Shown here: positions 52,773-63,715 of the stretch, one piece after another | Numbering within the stretch: the first letter of the stretch is position 1 | Layout of the letters: each line of letters starts with the position of its first letter | DNA from: Aradus depressus | Taxonomy: Eukaryota > Arthropoda > Insecta > Hemiptera > Aradidae | DNA length: 64,000 nucleotides | Assembly (NCBI GenBank): GCA_963662175.1 | Contig: OY759225.1 | Coordinates: 16,051,601 to 16,115,600 of the forward strand | Reading direction: 5' to 3' | Position numbers and translations under genes: made by a program | The notes under the pieces: model-generated | Seen by the model: only the letters and a program-made list of their open reading frames with translations | Database searches by the model: none | Told to the model about the DNA's origin: nothing

Positions 52773-53503
52773 AAGGGCTGGAAGTTAATGTCGACAAGAG
52801 CGACTACCTTATAGTCAGTAAGAATATCCATCTGGAGCAGGAATTAAATGTGGGGACCTTCTCCTCCCCAAGAATTGAGAACTTCAGATATCTCGGGTCC
52901 ACGGTAACTAGCATCAACTCGATGCTGGAGGAGGTGGACAGAAGACTTCTGCAGGCCCAAAGAGCGTATTTCTCTGTCATCAAGCTACTACGGTTCAGAG
53001 CCTTGTCAAGGAACCTGAAGTATAGGATCTACAGCTCCATGGTAAAGCCCGTTCTGATCTATGGGTGTGAAACCTGGACCCTGACCTCACATTTGGAGAA
53101 ACGTTTCCAGACGTTTGAAAATAAAGTGCTGAGGAAAATAGCAGGTCCGGTCAAGGATAGAGAAACCCAAGAGTGGAGGATCAGAACCAACAGGGAGCTG
53201 AGAGACATCTTCTGGTAACACCCGACCGTAGTTGCAGATATGAAATCACGGCGCTTAAGATGGGCTGGAACCGTGGTGAGAAGCGGACAGCAGACAGCCA
53301 TAGGACGCATCATGGACGCTCAGGTCCAAGGAGCCAGATCACGAGGAAGACCACGGCTGAGGTGGGCTGACCTGGTGAAGAAGGATGCTGTGGAACACCA
53401 CGTGGTCAACTGGCGACCGGTGGCGCACGACAGATCGCGGTGGAGAAGGCTAGTGTGGGCGGCTAAGGATCTTCAGGGTTCGTCGCCAACGGATTGAGTG
53501 TGT
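52773..53503 (+). pseudogene. RTE-like LINE 3' end with 12-bp TSD
   Basis: One frame reads GLEVNVDKSDYLIV, FRYLGSTVTSINSM, KPVLIYGCETWTLTSHLEK and FENKVLRKIAGPV, an in-frame stop at 53216-53218, then SRRLRWAGTVVRSG and RGRPRLRWADLV. This is the thumb and C-terminal tail of RTE-type reverse transcriptases. ORF2 ends at 53497 with almost no 3' UTR (a GTGTGT stub), as usual for RTE. Exact TSD GTCATAGGAAAA at 52761-52772 and 53504-53515. 5' truncated and dead because of the stop. Confidence 0.85.
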
Positions 53504-53515
53504 GTCATAGGAAAA

Positions 53516-53811
53516 GATTATGAGAGGTAAAACATTTGAAATGTATCGAGTTGGGGAAGTGCATTACTGGTGATTCATCGATGACTTTTTTCATTCCGAG
53601 ATGCCACTCCCAACTATGAATTATTTCCTTGATTTCCTCACGATCGGTTCTGGAGGTCAGTCTATTATTATTAATAATAGCCTATCTATTATTATTGTTT
53701 TATATACATGCAGCAAATATGGTTTCAAATAACCATTTATATACTTTCGGAATATTGGTACTATAAATAGTGTAGCTCAAATAATTATTTTTGTCTCGTA
53801 CTGCGCTCGTA
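53516..53811. other. R-unit end and AT-rich DNA
   Basis: 53545-53600 carries TTGGGGAAGTGCATTACTGG and GATTCATCGATGAC; nothing else. Confidence 0.4.
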
Positions 53812-54887
53812 TCTATACTGTGGGCGTCCTAAATTTTGCCCAGATAAAATAAACTAAGGGCCTCGGTTAGGGTTCTATCGATACCACAAACCTGTATCGA
53901 TTGAATCTAGTAGTTCGTTATAATTAATTTTAAAAAATCTATAAATTTAGATAAAAATCGTATTGCATCGAGTACTTCGTTGTAATTAATTTTAAACCAT
54001 GTATAATATATATATATATATACCTATATAATAATAAAAAAAAACACAATACAATTTGAAAGATATAGGTAATTGAGATATTGTAATGGGCATAAGAAAC
54101 AAATAAATCAAATCGAATAAGATAAAATTATATATTAAAAACATACTGAATGTAATAAAAAAAACCTTATAAAATAAACATACAATTTATTTTTACTAAG
54201 GATATAAAACTACTGGAGACTATTCGTATTTCGACAATATTTCACTTTTTTAAAACACTTTTTGCAAGTCGCTCAGATCGAAACGTCCTTATACGTAATA
54301 AATCCACACTTTCGCCGTAGGACGCGGCATTATAATATGTAATTGACAAAATGGAATGTAAAAATAAAATAAAATAATGAAATCGTAATCATGTTCATGG
54401 TTCTCTTCAAAATTAAACAAACGTATACCTTCATAAACGATAAACCATTTAATGTAAATAAGGTAAGAAATAAGGACGCATCATGCAGACTGCGTCATCA
54501 CATCACACATGAGGTTATTACCATCGATACATATCATTTGTCCGTGGACCGCAATTTGAGTTCAGTATTTTACTGCAACAACAAATAAAAGAAAATTGTA
54601 AGAAATTAAACGGTGAACGATTTTGACGAATTGAAAAATTTATATAATTTTTTTTAATTGTTGAAATTTGAAACGAGTACCTTGAATCGATATAGTAATA
54701 TTTTTTCGATACCTACTTGGTATAGAAAAAAGTATCGATACCAAAAGTATTTGGTATCTGATAAAAGTATCGATACTTTACTTGTATTTACTTGTATGGA
54801 TAGATCCCTAGCCTCGGTCGGTTTTCGAACCCACGATCTTGAGCTCAGAAGACAAGCACGCATACACTGAGCTACCGGCGCCCTCTT
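53812..54887 (-). mobile_element. SINE-A copy split by a hAT
   Basis: SINE parts 53820-53867 and 54811-54887 (GTTTTCGAACCCACGATC, CTACCGGCGCCCTC). Much of the 3' half is deleted before the hAT. Confidence 0.85.
53868..54810. mobile_element. hAT-type element (943 bp) inside SINE-A
   Basis: Ends TAGGGTTCTATCGATACC and the complement of TAGGGATCTATCCATAC. Perfect 8-bp TSD GCCTCGGT at 53860-53867 and 54811-54818. Subterminal TATCGATAC repeats are present at both ends. The interior has no recognisable transposase. Confidence 0.87.
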
Positions 54888-54899
54888 CCACTCATTATT

Positions 54900-55205
54900 T
54901 TTCATAATTATAGTGACTACAGAATCCTCTTACTAAATTTCATGTCAATACATTCATTACAAGGGCAGTTTGAGAATTTTTATGTTAATCCTCCCTTTCC
55001 TTAGACCGATTTGACTGAAAAACAGTAGGTGTCATGCTTGGAAGGTTTTGGATACACATATAAATTACTGTGTTATTACATTGATTCTATTCGTAGTTAT
55101 CGTGTTCGAAAATTTTATTTTCATTTTTTGGAATTACCGATTACATAACTTCCCTTATACTTCGTATAGCTGAGGAGCCATCGGTGTATCATCAACAATG
55201 TACTT
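54900..55205 (-). repeat. R-unit fragment
   Basis: Reverse order: CAGAATCCTCTTACTAAATT, TTCCTTAGACCGATTTGACTG, GGATACACATATAAA, TACATAACTTCCCTTATAC. Confidence 0.65.
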
Positions 55206-55467
55206 TAGGCCCTTAGTTTATTTTATCTGGGAGGTAAAATAAACTAAAGCACGCCGTCCTTCGGATGGGACGTTAAGCGATGGTACGATGTCAGGTACTC
55301 GTTAAAGACCCCTGCCCTAGGTGAATTAATATTTAGGGTAGGCAAAATTTAAGACTCCCATAGTACAGTTGGCTCATGTCCATCAGAGTGACGAAAGAGC
55401 GCTCCGGTAGTAGGCGATATGACCTCGTAGTTAAAGTCCGGGCATGAGTCATAAAACCTAACCTAAC
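55206..55467 (+). mobile_element. SINE-A, 5' truncated, AACCT tail
   Basis: Starts within the GGCCCTTAGTTTATTTTATC segment and is complete to CATGAGTCATAAAACCTAAC plus CTAACC. The palindromic element G begins directly after. Confidence 0.9.
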
Positions 55468-56252
55468 CACAATTTCTTTGTCAAACTTCACTATATATTC
55501 TCAAATACTCAACTAGTTTATCGTTATAAGGCATTATCAAGAGTCACTTATAAACTGATAGAAATGGTCTACAGGGTAGAAGGTACAGTTATGGAGGAGG
55601 GTTTTTAGGTAGTGACGGGGAATCCCTTGTTTTTGTTACTCTATACATTCTAATAAACAGATATTTACAAGATAATAATAATTATAAAATAAAAAAGAAA
55701 ATATATAAAATCTAATAAAGTGAAGTTAACAGTAAAGTGTTGGTATTTATATAGGTAGAACTCTCGAATTATATAAATCTAAAATAGAATTTAAAGTGCG
55801 CTGCTTGAAGCGCAAGTAGCTAAGGGTCTGATGATTGTAGGAATGTTTTGCCAACTCACATTTAGAGAATACTATAATTTCATTTGATGTTTCAATTGCC
55901 TTTAAATTATATTTATTTGTTTTTATTCACTTTAAATTCTAATTTACATTTATATAATTCGAGAGTTCTACCTATATAAATACCAAATACCAACACTTTA
56001 CTGTTAACTTCACTTTATTAGATTTTATATATTTTCTTTTTTATTTTATAATTATTATTATCTTGTAAATATCTGTTTATTAGAATGTATAGAGTAACAT
56101 ACAAGGGATTCCCCGTCACTACCTAAAACCCGCCTCCATAACTGTACCATCTACCCTGTCAACCATTTCTGTCAGTTTATAAGTGACTCTTAACAGGGCG
56201 AAACTAGTTTAGTATTTGAGAATATATAGTGAAGTTTAACAAACAAATTGTG
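55468..56252. mobile_element. Large palindromic Penelope-like element G
   Basis: Arms of about 331 bp (55468-55798) and 325 bp (55928-56252) around a 129-bp spacer, with about 95 percent complementarity by eye. Degenerate hammerhead pieces lie in both arms. The minus strand near 55543-55505 has ACTC/GAGT stem I, a mutated TTGATAA core and ACTAGTT stem III. The plus strand at 56198-56209 keeps GGGC, GAA, ACTAGT and T but has lost the CUGAUGA segment. Confidence 0.6.
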
Positions 56253-56621
56253 TATTTTAATTATCTATTCCAATAATGGAGCTTCACAAAGTAAATCTGG
56301 AAACTATAAATTAATTGTAATCAACTAAGTTTCTCTCTCCCTACAAAATCAATGGTTGACTTACATAAAAGGTTCTAAATTGTCATGTTAAAATTGTTAA
56401 TTCATTCCCTTCGGTCGATTTCGCGGAAAACTAATAGGTTAATTTATATTTATATTGAATACGTTTATTATTAATATTCTTTTCCAAGTTCTTTAGAATA
56501 ATAACAAATACTTTTAGAAATAATATTTTGTGTTATATAAATAAAAATATTTGTTATGTTGTTATGTAAGTGAGGTTGTAAAAATGTAAAATAAATTGTT
56601 TTAAAAAAAATTGTTGTTTTC
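56253..56621. other. R-unit piece and AT-rich DNA
   Basis: 56330-56430 shows reverse R-unit words (TCTCTCTCCCTACAAAATC, CCTTCGGTCGATTTCGCGG). Confidence 0.4.
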
Positions 56622-56634
56622 ATTGTATTACGAT

Positions 56635-57597
56635 ACCTTTTTTTCACAGGTTGTCAAATTAGATGTAGTCTGATCTCTCACAGATAGTCATTTGTTTTAG
56701 CTAGCCGACTTTCGAGGTTGCCATCAGGCAGTCTGATAAAATACACTTTTTTTTTTTTTTTTAAATTTAAATGATATGAATAATCATTACTGTTAGTCTC
56801 CCAGTTGTGACTCAGATGAGGGACAGGAATAATTTATCTGTCCACATCCATTTAAATTGTTAAAGTTTTTAGATGGTTTTATTTATTTATTTTTATAATA
56901 AAAAAATTTTAAATTTTATTTACTATAAAAATGTGTGAGAGGTCAGACTACATCTAATTTGACAACCTGTGAAATAATCACTTCTCACTATATCAGCCAT
57001 CTTCGCAGGGAGTAGCCAGGCGGGGAGGCACGTGCCAGAGCAAAACAACAAGACAAAAATGAAACAAAACTAAAAAAATAGTTTTTTTAAAATGGATTGC
57101 TTGCAAGTTACCAATAGGATCTTCAAATTTCCCGTGCGACTGATTCCTAAATTAGCAATCAGCTGTTGCAAGTGCGGGGCAGGCGCGAGAATTTTCAAAT
57201 ATGCATTCAATCATTTCATTTCTTCGCTCAAAATCTTCATTTATGTTTTAATTTATTCTCTTAAAGCTGATTTTACGTGCGCAGTAAAAATGCAAAGCGC
57301 AGCAGCAGCAAATACACGCCATTGGATGTGAGTCATTTAATTCTAAAAACACAGAAACCATAGCTTGCATTTGCTGCTGCTGCCTTTGCATTTTTGCTGT
57401 TCATGTATAATCAACTTAAGTATTACAGTCAGTGGTTATCTCAGGGGGAGCTTCTAGGGGTCCGAGTCTCCCAAATTAATAACAAAAAGTCTACAGCGCT
57501 ATCCACGGAAACTGCGGGCTGTGCCCCCAGGAGTCTATACCCCCCACATTGCCCTCCCATGCTCAAAATCCTGACTACGTCCCTGCATCTTCGTATT
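56635..57597. mobile_element. Palindromic Penelope-like element, copy B, 13-bp TSD, hAT nested
   Basis: Exact ATTGTATTACGAT at 56622-56634 and 57598-57610 brackets a copy-A relative. Inverted arms (about 56645-56690 and 56930-56975) surround a spacer homologous to A's (GTGACTCAGATG, GTCCACATCCAT). The one-sided tail ATATCAGCCATCTTCG is interrupted by a hAT. Without the hAT the element is about 375 bp. The hammerhead is reduced to CUGAUGG…CUCGAAAG (minus strand near 56708-56735). Confidence 0.75.
57006..57585. mobile_element. hAT element (580 bp) nested in copy B
   Basis: Ends CAGGGAGTAGCCAGG and the complement of CAGGGACGTAGTCAGG. Perfect TSD CATCTTCG at 56998-57005 and 57586-57593. Contains a duplicated TTGCATTT-type interior; no transposase domain recognised. 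Confidence 0.88.
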
Positions 57598-57610
57598 ATT
57601 GTATTACGAT

Positions 57611-57850
57611 GAAGTCTATTGCTTGGCAACATTTGTAAATTGTAAACAGGTGAATTCCTGATTACAGCTCACTGGCAATAATGAGCGATACAAGATTAGT
57701 GTTTATCTATTGCTAATGACGATGTTTATGTATTTTAAGAAATAACAATTCATTCAGTTCCATTTATTTGTTGTATAACTTATCTTGTAAAGTAATTAAA
57801 GTGTTTACCCCCGTTTCATACTTTTAATAAATTAAAATATTATTTAAACA
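57611..57850. other. No gene recognised
   Basis: AT-rich; unassigned. Confidence 0.3.
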
Positions 57851-58787
57851 GAGGGCGCCGGTAGCTCAGTGGTATGCGTGTTTGCCTTCTGAGCTCAAGA
57901 TCGTGGGTTCGAAACCCGACCGAGGCTCTTAGATTTAATTATCTGGGAGGTAAAATGAAATTAAGCACGCCGTCCCTCGGATAGGACGTTAAGCAATGGT
58001 CCCGAGCCTGTACTATGTCAGGTACCCCTTGCCCTAGCAAACTCATTAGTCAACAGAGCCAAATATCAACAGTCCAACTCTGCCATCCAGACTCGTCTTG
58101 TAAACTTATTTCGCCTACCTCCTTTCGTTCATCCTCTCTCATCTCAACAAACCTTTTTCAATCCTCGACACTACATCTTCTCCTTACTCCACAACGCTCC
58201 TAACGCCAAACCGAACGGCAGCGAGTGGAGGGGAAAGTTCCGCTGGTAGGGGAACCTTGGAGGAGAGGCAAAGCGCTTCGGACAGAGACAGGTGGAATTG
58301 CCAACCGCAGGGGTGCATTTTTGACTACAATTCTAGTCTTTCCTGCGGGAACACGCTCTTGGAAGTAATACATTGTAGAACACGAGGCAAAGATACGATT
58401 TGAAGATACGCATTGACATTGAATCTTTCTGGAAATGTTTTATCATTAAGTCGCTTCAGAGCACTCGCCTAAAGATAAAGACACAAACACCAACTAATAA
58501 TGAAAAATATAAATAAGAAAACCAGTCGTCACGAATTTTCAATCGCACTGTACGTGCGCGCCCCCGCACCTGGTATTTTGTGGAAGAGCCTCACTCAAAA
58601 AGTCGCATGTGACTCGCGAGCTGCGGTTTGGCCGACTAGGTAAATACAAATTTAGGGTACCTAGGTAAAATTTAGGACTCCCACAGTAGAGTCGGGCTCA
58701 TGTCCACCAGAGTGACGAAAGAGCACTCTGGTAGTAGGCGATATGACCTCGTAGTTAAAGCCCGGGCATGAGTCATAATAACTAACT
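57851..58787 (+). mobile_element. SINE-A copy with TSD, split by an insertion
   Basis: Head with good A box (TAGCTCAGTGG) and B box (GGTTCGAAACC). The body is interrupted after CCCTAG (58037) and resumes at about 58640 to an ATAATAACTAACT tail. Flanks ATTATTTAAACA (57839-57850) and ATAATTTAAACA (58788-58799) differ at one base. Confidence 0.9.
58038..58639. mobile_element. hAT-like remnant inside SINE-A
   Basis: The right end reads GCGAGCTGCGGTTTGGCCGA, the common end of Charlie-type hATs (AAACCGC..CTCGCGAG). The left end is decayed. CTAG on both sides may be all that is left of the TSD. GC-richer interior, no transposase seen. Confidence 0.55.
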
Positions 58788-58814
58788 ATAATTTAAACAC
58801 TTTTTCAATAAACA

Positions 58815-58995
58815 AAAAGTCGGTAAATCACCGGCAATGTACTTCCCTAGAACGAATAAAATACTTAACTGTTTACTCTCCCTCCAAAACCAGTCGACCA
58901 TTTGCGCTAATATTCAATAGCTGACTTGCATAGGGGCTCCTAAATCCTCACACTACATTATGTATCCATAAATTACATTGGCAGATATTAGACTT
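58815..58995 (-). repeat. R-unit fragment
   Basis: AAGTCGGTAAATCACCGGC, TACTCTCCCTCCAAAACC, GCATAGGGGCTCCTAAATCC, ATTACATTGGCAG. Confidence 0.65.
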
Positions 58996-59004
58996 TTTAA
59001 ATTA

Positions 59005-59155
59005 AGGTACAGGCTCAGGACCGTCACTTAACGTCCCATCCGAAGGACGACCTCCCAGATAAGATACCTGAGGGTATCAGACTCTCAGACGAGTTTCGAA
59101 CCCGCGATCTTGAGCTCAGAAGGCAAGTATGCTATCTCTGAGCTACCGGCGTCCT
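59005..59155 (-). mobile_element. SINE-A fragment (head and part of body)
   Basis: AACGTCCCATCCGAAGGACG, GAGTTTCGAACCC, CTGAGCTACCGGCGTCCTC. The 3' half is absent. Confidence 0.82.
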
Positions 59156-59164
59156 CGTTAGTAG

Positions 59165-59695
59165 AAGATATACAGTACCTTAGAACCAAACTATCGTATG
59201 TCCATTTTTGATGAAAAGTAGGTAAGAATTGATTTTTACTAATTTTAGGGTGCTCTTTCTGATGGTGGGAATCATATGTCTCTAAACCAATCTGTCTTTA
59301 TTTTAAAATTAAGAAAATGTAATGTCCCCTTAGATCAAAACTATCTTACAGACAAGAATTGCTCTTACGATCGTTGAAATCAAAATTAAATTAAATTTGG
59401 ATATATCCTATGTCTAGTTAAGATTGTTTGGCTCTCAGAAAAAATGGGTTCACATAGCCTATGTCACATTGTAACCACATTACAACCTCCTCTCATGCAA
59501 TTGTATGTCCATGTGACATGTAGTGTTGAACTTTGATTAATGACCCAACTATCGTATGTCCAGACTTCATCACTAAGTCCAATTGAAAGTAAAACATATG
59601 TCGTGGAGTTTGAATCAAATGGCAGATTCGGTGGCTCGGTATAACTGATAATAAGCTAAGGACCATCAAAAGCTCCACTCGAGTCTGGAACACTT
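59165..59695. other. Unassigned; ACTATCGTATGTCCA recurs
   Basis: AACTATCGTATGTCCA occurs at about 59187 and 59547, with a partial CAATTGTATGTCCATG at 59499. Spacing is irregular; no gene is visible. Confidence 0.4.
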
Positions 59696-59699
59696 CAAT

Positions 59700-60145
59700 A
59701 AGAGAAAAAAGGAAAGAAGAAGTAATTTTAACTGGGTTACGTAGAGGGCAGAGCAGGCTGACCCATGGATATCTGATGGCTCGGGAACCCCCTCCTCTGT
59801 GTCAGTGCTGCGGGGTGGGACTGTCTGTCAGACACATTCTGACTGAATGCATGGCATATAGTCCCCAGTGTGAGAATTTCAACCTTGTGGTGGATATTTC
59901 CGAAATTCTATCTAATAATAGCTCCCAAATTACTCAACTATTTCATTTCTTGCACTTCACAAACCTCTTATCTAAATTATAAAACAAAATTGTCTTCATC
60001 ACGTAGCCTTTCTGTTCGGTATACAGCAATCTCCTTTATTATTATTAATCTGCGCCTATCCAAATTAGCCCGCTAGGATCCCCAGAGACCTGCATCCATC
60101 AGGCATCCATGACCCTCAAAGAAATGCCTTAAAGAATAAAAAAAA
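59700..60145 (+). pseudogene. I-like LINE C-terminal end, third lineage
   Basis: A frame from about 59710 reads TGLRRGQSRLTHGYLM, REPPPLCQCCGVGLSVRHIL and TECMAY: the same 'RLTHGYLM..C..C..RHILTEC' arrangement as the copies at 4747 and 32650 but clearly another family. It ends CATGACCCTCAAAGAAATGC followed by an A run near 60138. 5' truncated. Confidence 0.78.
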
Positions 60146-60609
60146 AAAACATTTTTTTTTTTTTAACGCTCAATAATATCAATTTAGTTATTGATATAGT
60201 AAATACATTACATTAGGCCTTCAGCAAAAATATATTGAGGGTAGGAATATAATAATTCAGTTCAATTCATTTGAAACAATTTAAAAAAAAGTGTATTTTG
60301 CGTTTTTCCAAAACACAAGAGTAAGGTATACATTCAAACCCACCATCTAGGGTACACATATATTCAAAAACAATTCTATGTTGAGAAAAGCGCATGAGAC
60401 TCAGTTACGATGACTAAATTGCAGAAAATTCTTCTTAGCAGTGATAAGGCAGGACCACATTGTCTCAGCTCAAGGTTGTATCTAAATAGAAACTTTACAT
60501 TACATTGTAAGGTAAAAAATACATATCTATTTACATAAGAGAGCACAAAATACATTATGTTATTATGTAAAACTTCTGTAATTAACAGCTAAAGATGAGG
60601 TTACTAACT
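60146..60609. other. No gene recognised
   Basis: AT-rich; unassigned. Confidence 0.3.
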
Positions 60610-60800
60610 TGACAAAAGTCGGTGAATCACCGGCAATGTACTTCTCCAGTACAAATTAATCAACTAAATTTTCGCTCTTTCTCTTAACCCAATTTACCGA
60701 TTTGTGTTTCATCTACAATTTTTGAGTCATGCCCCTTCTTTTGATCTCCCACTTCCCGTTAGACCGATAGGTATCGTCGTATATAAAATGTTGTGTCGAT
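60610..60800 (-). repeat. R-unit fragment
   Basis: AAAGTCGGTGAATCACCGGC, AATGTACTTCTCC, ATTTTCGCTCTTTCTC, TTAGACCGATAGGTATCG. Confidence 0.65.
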
Positions 60801-60826
60801 GCATACTCACTTATTTCTTAGAGAGC

Positions 60827-60895
60827 GCCGATAGCTCAGAGGTAGAGAGCTTAAGATCGAGGGTTCGAAACCCGGAAATTCTGGGAGGTGCAGTA
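60827..60895 (+). mobile_element. SINE-A head fragment
   Basis: GAGCGCCGATAGCTCAGAGG, GGGTTCGAAACCCGG, CTGGGAGGT; truncated after 70 bp. Confidence 0.78.
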
Positions 60896-60921
60896 AAAAT
60901 TTTTTTTAATGTTGAAAATGG

Positions 60922-61565
60922 CAGGGTGGCCCAGATAAGCGGGCCACAAGTAAAATAACTCCTAAACGGTTAGAGATATCAAAATTGTGCATTGGACTAA
61001 AGTTGTAGCACTCGCCGAAAGCTATATTATGAAGTCCTCGAAAATACATAAATGACCCTTTTAATGGCTGAAATAGTCCTTCGAAGGGCGGGGTTCCCTT
61101 TTGACCCTTAAGTTTCATTACATTTTATTAAAGTACTAAAGAAACAAGGAATAACTGTGTAAACAGATTTTTGATACGTCAAGTAGTTCTTGGGAAAAAA
61201 ACGATTAAAGTTGCACATTTTTCTTATTCTGAAGTTAGTTGGAATTTAATAACTTCAGAATAAGAAAAATGTGCAACTTTAATCGTTTTTTTCCCAAGAA
61301 CTACTTGACGTATCAAAAATCTGTTTACACAGTTATTCCTTGTTTCTTTAGTACTTTAATAAAATGTAATGAAACTTAAGGGTCAAAAGGGAACCCCGCC
61401 CTTCGAAGGACTATTTCAGCCATTAAAAGGGTCATTTATGTATTTTCGAGGACTTCATAATATAGCTTTCGGCGAGTGCTACAACTTTAGTCCAATGCAC
61501 AATTTTGATATCTCTAACCGTTTAGGAGTTATTTTACTTGTGGCCCGCTTATCTGGGCCACCCTG
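60922..61565. mobile_element. Perfect 644-bp palindrome (316-bp arms)
   Basis: 60922-61237 and 61250-61565 appear to be exact inverted copies around a 12-bp spacer. The outer ends are CAGGGTGGCCCAGATAAGCG and its complement. The two identical 65-70-codon frames are consequences of the symmetry. No TSD is obvious (…AATGG | TATATAG…). It could be a foldback transposon or a snap-back copy of a CAGGGTG-ended element. Absence of mismatches means very recent origin or active arm homogenisation. Confidence 0.85.
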
Positions 61566-61844
61566 TATATAGATTGGTTTTATTTTAAGAGCATTAACTA
61601 GTTTTTTTCAGCTCCTAAAAATGGCACTTAGGCCCTTCTGCAAATTTCACTCTTCACGTATTTAATTCTGAGAATACCTGTGGCTGTGATTCCCTTTCTA
61701 CAAGGGAAGCCCCACAGAGAAGGGAAGTTCCTGATGTCCTGAGGAAAGATCCAACAGTGAAAATATTTGAGTTTAAATTTAAATTTTATAAAGAACACAA
61801 AGTTGTACTTGAATCACCGGCAATGTTTCAATTTCAATAGTCAC
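61566..61844. other. No gene recognised
   Basis: Unassigned. Confidence 0.3.
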
Positions 61845-62075
61845 CTTAAGCACGTCGTCCTTTGGATGGGACGTTAAGCGATGACTCCGAGCATTTACGA
61901 TGTCATGTGCTCGTTGAAAATCCTACCCTAGATGAAATAAGCCTGGGTAGGCAATCCTTAAGAATCTGACAGTAGATTCGGGCTCATGTCCACCAGAGCA
62001 TAGAAATAGCGCTCTGGTAGTAGGCGATTTGACCCCCCCATAGTGAAAGCCCGGACTGGAGTCACAATAACGTAA
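61845..62075 (+). mobile_element. SINE-A, 5' truncated
   Basis: TTAAGCACGTCGTCCTTTGG, GGGACGTTAAGCGATG, CTGGTAGTAGGCGATTTGAC, AGTCACAATAACGTAAC. Confidence 0.82.
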
Positions 62076-62419
62076 CTATTAACACCGATCGCCTAAGGAA
62101 ATAAAACATTTATTTCCTACATTTCAGGGTACTATAATTATTGTTTTTTATATAATTATTATTATTTTTAATTATCAAAATCAAATAACACAGATACAAT
62201 TTGTTGAAATATGGTTTAAAATAAAAATCTGTGTAAAGACAACGAGATAAGTCAATTATAGTTATCTCAATGAATTCACTTTCACAGAACCACTTAATTT
62301 TTCATTGACCTCTTCTTTCGAAAAAATCAAATGACAACTACGTTTTACGATAGTGCTGAATCGTAATTCATTTTTTGAAGTGAAATTTCTATGTCACAGA
62401 ATTCCTACTAATAAATAAT
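62076..62419. other. No gene recognised
   Basis: AT-rich; unassigned. Confidence 0.3.
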
Positions 62420-62570
62420 CCATGAGCCGAGGCCCTTAGGTTTTTCTACCTTGGGCAGAAAATAGGAAAATAGGGCTCATGTCCATCGGAGTGACGAAAA
62501 AGCACTTTGGTAGTAGGCGATATGACCTTGTAGTTAAAGCCCGGGCATGAGTCATAATAACTAACTATGA
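62420..62570 (+). mobile_element. SINE-A fragment
   Basis: GAGCCGAGGCCCTTAGG joined to ATAGGGCTCATGTCC and the 3' end CATGAGTCATAATAACTAAC; the middle is deleted. Confidence 0.78.
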
Positions 62571-62830
62571 GAGTACTAACTGGACTCATACGTTTTTTGT
62601 TTTATAATATATTACTACACGTGTAAAAATGCCGTTCATTTTATTATTTTTATTTGTATTCAATTATTAATTCATGTTTTTTTTGTTGCACGTAAGTGGT
62701 TCCATGCAATTGGAAAAAAAAGATGATAGGATGCATTCTGAGGTATGTTATATATCATATTCTTATTTTTCTTTTGCTTACATCAGTAGCCATCAGGCTC
62801 GAGTATATTGTTCTGAAAAATAGTTAGTAA
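62571..62830. other. No gene recognised
   Basis: AT-rich; unassigned. Confidence 0.3.
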
Positions 62831-63004
62831 TTGGGCTTTAACTGTGAAGTCATATCACCTGCTACCAAATCGCTCTTTCTTCGCTCTAGTGGACATGAGC
62901 CCGACTCAATTGTGGGAGTCCTAAATTTAGCTTTAACCGAAGGACGGAGTGTTCAAGGTTTTTTTAACTTCCAGATAAAAAACCTGAGGATTCGAACCCG
63001 CGAT

Positions 63005-63010
<6 letters not shown>
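62831..63010 (-). mobile_element. SINE-A fragment, ends in a TA run
   Basis: GGGCTTTAACTGTGAAGTC, CATGAGCCCGACTC, GATTCGAACCCGCGATCTTA. The head is replaced by a (TA)n run at 63007-63034. Confidence 0.78.
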
Positions 63011-63037
<27 letters not shown>

Positions 63038-63189
63038 GGCTCATCTGTATATTATATTGTTCAACAAGATCTTTTTAAAATATTAGTGATAATTGATTTT
63101 TTTATTTTCAGGAGGTACAAAATAAATGTAACAACAGTCATCATTTGTAATAATATAACAATAAAAGTAATTTTAGTAATTAATTAATT

Positions 63190-63715
63190 TTTCGGGATCT
63201 AGGCCGAAGGGAAGGGAGAGATCAGAGAGAGCTCAATTCAAAAACTGCAATAACTGCAAATGTAACAAAAATACTGAGATGAAATTTTTTATTTAAATCC
63301 AAAACCGCATAAGAACGCACCGATTACTGGCCAAAGGGGGTCAGAGGGGTGCGAAATTCAAAAACCGCAATAACTGCCAATGTAACGAATATACTGAGAT
63401 GAAATTTTTTAATTAAATCCAAAACCGCATAAGAACGGCACCGATTACTTATCGCTGAATCGGTCACAGGGGATCTCAGAGGGGAGCGCAATTCAACTGC
63501 CGATTAACGAATGTATCGAGTTGAAATTTTCTATTTATATTCAGAACCCTATAAGACCGGCATCTATTAACTTTCCGCGGAGTCGGCCGAAGGGAAAGGA
63601 GGGATCAGAGGGGGCTTAACTCAAAAGCTATGACAACTGTTGAATCCAAAACAGTTTTGAAGAAAAAATCTAATTGATTAACACGTTCTGGGGAAGTACA
63701 TTTCTGGTGTTTCAC
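63190..63715 (+). repeat. R-unit with an internal tandem duplication
   Basis: The block TGCAAATGTAACAAAAATAC / ATTTAAATCCAAAACCGCAT / AAGAACG..CACCGATTACT is present twice (about 63245-63330 and 63360-63450), with a third, more diverged unit to 63560. It ends GGGGAAGTACATTTCTGG, TTTCACCGAC. Confidence 0.65.

Noticed and set aside
60906..61572. Two identical 67-70-codon ORFs
   Set aside because: They are the two arms of one perfect palindrome read on opposite strands. No protein family is recognised.
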